A stretch of 33,336 nt of DNA from the NCBI GenBank assembly GCA_903924075.1, contig CAIYAG010000178.1, forward strand, positions 1 to 33,336, written 5' to 3'. The notes under the pieces were generated by a model. The model did not search any database and was not told the DNA's origin. It was given only the letters and a program-made list of their open reading frames with translations. Of the stretch, positions 32,937 through 33,336 are shown piece after piece. Every line of letters starts with the position of its first letter. Position 1 is the first letter of the stretch. This DNA is from an uncultured Bacteroidota bacterium. GTDB taxonomy: Bacteria > Bacteroidota > Bacteroidia > Chitinophagales > Chitinophagaceae. The position numbers and the translations under genes were made by a program.

Positions 32937-33336
32937 TTAAAGTAGTCGTTTCGTTTTGCTGCTATTTGTCAGCACACAATTTTCGATCTGATCGATTAAT
33001 ACCACACCAGGGGTTTTTCCTTTTTCAAAACTTCCCAAATGCTCGAAACCCAATGCTTCTGCGCCATTTAGGGTAGCCCATTGCAGTTGTTCTTGAAGTG
33101 GGATACTTGTAAAATTACTACTGATCGTTTTAAGTTCTTCCAGGATATCTAATTGATGATTACTGGCTAAACTATCTGTACCCACAGTGATCAAGCAATC
33201 ATTATTTCTAATCAAATCTATCGGTGGCAATGCTTTGCTGATATATTGATTGGCATTGATGCAGAGGCAATAATAAAATTGATTCTGTTGTTGCACTGAT
33301 AACGATTTGATAAAATCAAGATCTGCTTGTTTCGAA
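32937..33336 (-). CDS. Amidohydrolase, C-terminal part (gene runs off the window)
   Basis: The reading frame is open to the right edge, so the start and most of the metal-binding barrel lie outside. The visible 132 residues include VGTDSLASNHQLDILEELK, where TD is the metal-ligand Asp of the cytosine deaminase/chlorohydrolase-type amidohydrolases. The C-terminal pattern WATLNGAEALGFEHLGSFEKGK then PGVVLID follows, closing the barrel and the composite beta domain. Substrate could be a purine, pyrimidine, S-adenosylhomocysteine or similar nucleoside. In some Bacteroidota an amidohydrolase of this type belongs to menaquinone synthesis, but the sequence here does not decide. The GTG-initiated frame at 33296 is an internal codon, not a start. 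Confidence 0.85.
   Translation of the reverse strand, partial: SKQADLDFIKSLSVQQQNQFYYCLCINANQYISKALPPIDLIRNNDCLITVGTDSLASNHQLDILEELKTISSNFTSIPLQEQLQWATLNGAEALGFEHLGSFEKGKTPGVVLIDQIENCVLTNSSKTKRLL

Overview
The window looks like chromosomal DNA of a Bacteroidota bacterium, most likely of the Chitinophagaceae or a close relative. The evidence is an A+T-rich sequence, almost no Shine-Dalgarno signals, several copies of the Bacteroidota -7 promoter box (TAnnTTTG), a giant secreted protein with a gliding-motility/type IX secretion C-terminus, SSC-type lipoprotein signals, a DUF4290 protein, and a MurA with Asp in place of the usual active-site Cys. I see no transposase, integrase, phage gene or CRISPR array. 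The window holds 28 protein genes, one of them cut by the right edge, and one tRNA-Lys.

Layout. 1-6.7 kb: a long-chain polyprenyl diphosphate synthase (minus), a secreted BNR-repeat/sortilin-like propeller protein, a class I/II aminotransferase, a secreted protein of unknown function, and a 44-residue lipoprotein. 6.8-10.4 kb: an orphan GT28-like glycosyltransferase, an EamA exporter, a SixA-type phosphatase and the tRNA 2-selenouridine synthase MnmH. 10.4-14.0 kb (minus): a tightly coupled operon pxpB-pxpC-pxpA plus an Nramp-like transporter, that is, 5-oxoprolinase with its likely uptake carrier. 14.2-16.6 kb: an ECF sigma factor, a single-pass membrane protein and an exported, possibly barrel-forming protein. 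16.6-20.7 kb: tRNA-Lys(CTT), an MscS channel, a lone ABC ATPase and a PQQ-dependent dehydrogenase with an internal cytochrome c domain. 20.9-28.6 kb: a 1431-residue type IX cargo protein, murA, a DUF4290 protein with an RGG-like tail, and pheS. 28.7-33.3 kb: an acyl desaturase, a propeller-YceI fusion lipoprotein divergent from a membrane-tethered winged-helix regulator, recO, and the end of an amidohydrolase gene.

The best candidate for an undescribed system is at 29.4-32.0 kb. A lipoprotein joins a regulator-type beta-propeller to a YceI lipid-binding domain. It is divergent from a regulator with two membrane segments, an extracytoplasmic domain and a C-terminal OmpR-type winged helix. The 114-base gap between them holds two adjacent short palindromes. 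I infer an envelope or lipid-sensing signalling pair; the function is not shown by the sequence.

Three structural themes recur. Three intergenic regions carry facing arrays of 7-base repeats (A/G-rich, then C/T-rich). Six genes have a -7-like box ending only 4-7 bases before the ATG, implying leaderless or nearly leaderless mRNAs. All seven convergent gene junctions are 7 bases or shorter, one of them overlapping, with no hairpin terminator in the gap. The only clear intrinsic terminators I found are at 4396-4435 (+) and 26551-26577 (-). No gene-free stretch exceeds 300 bases.
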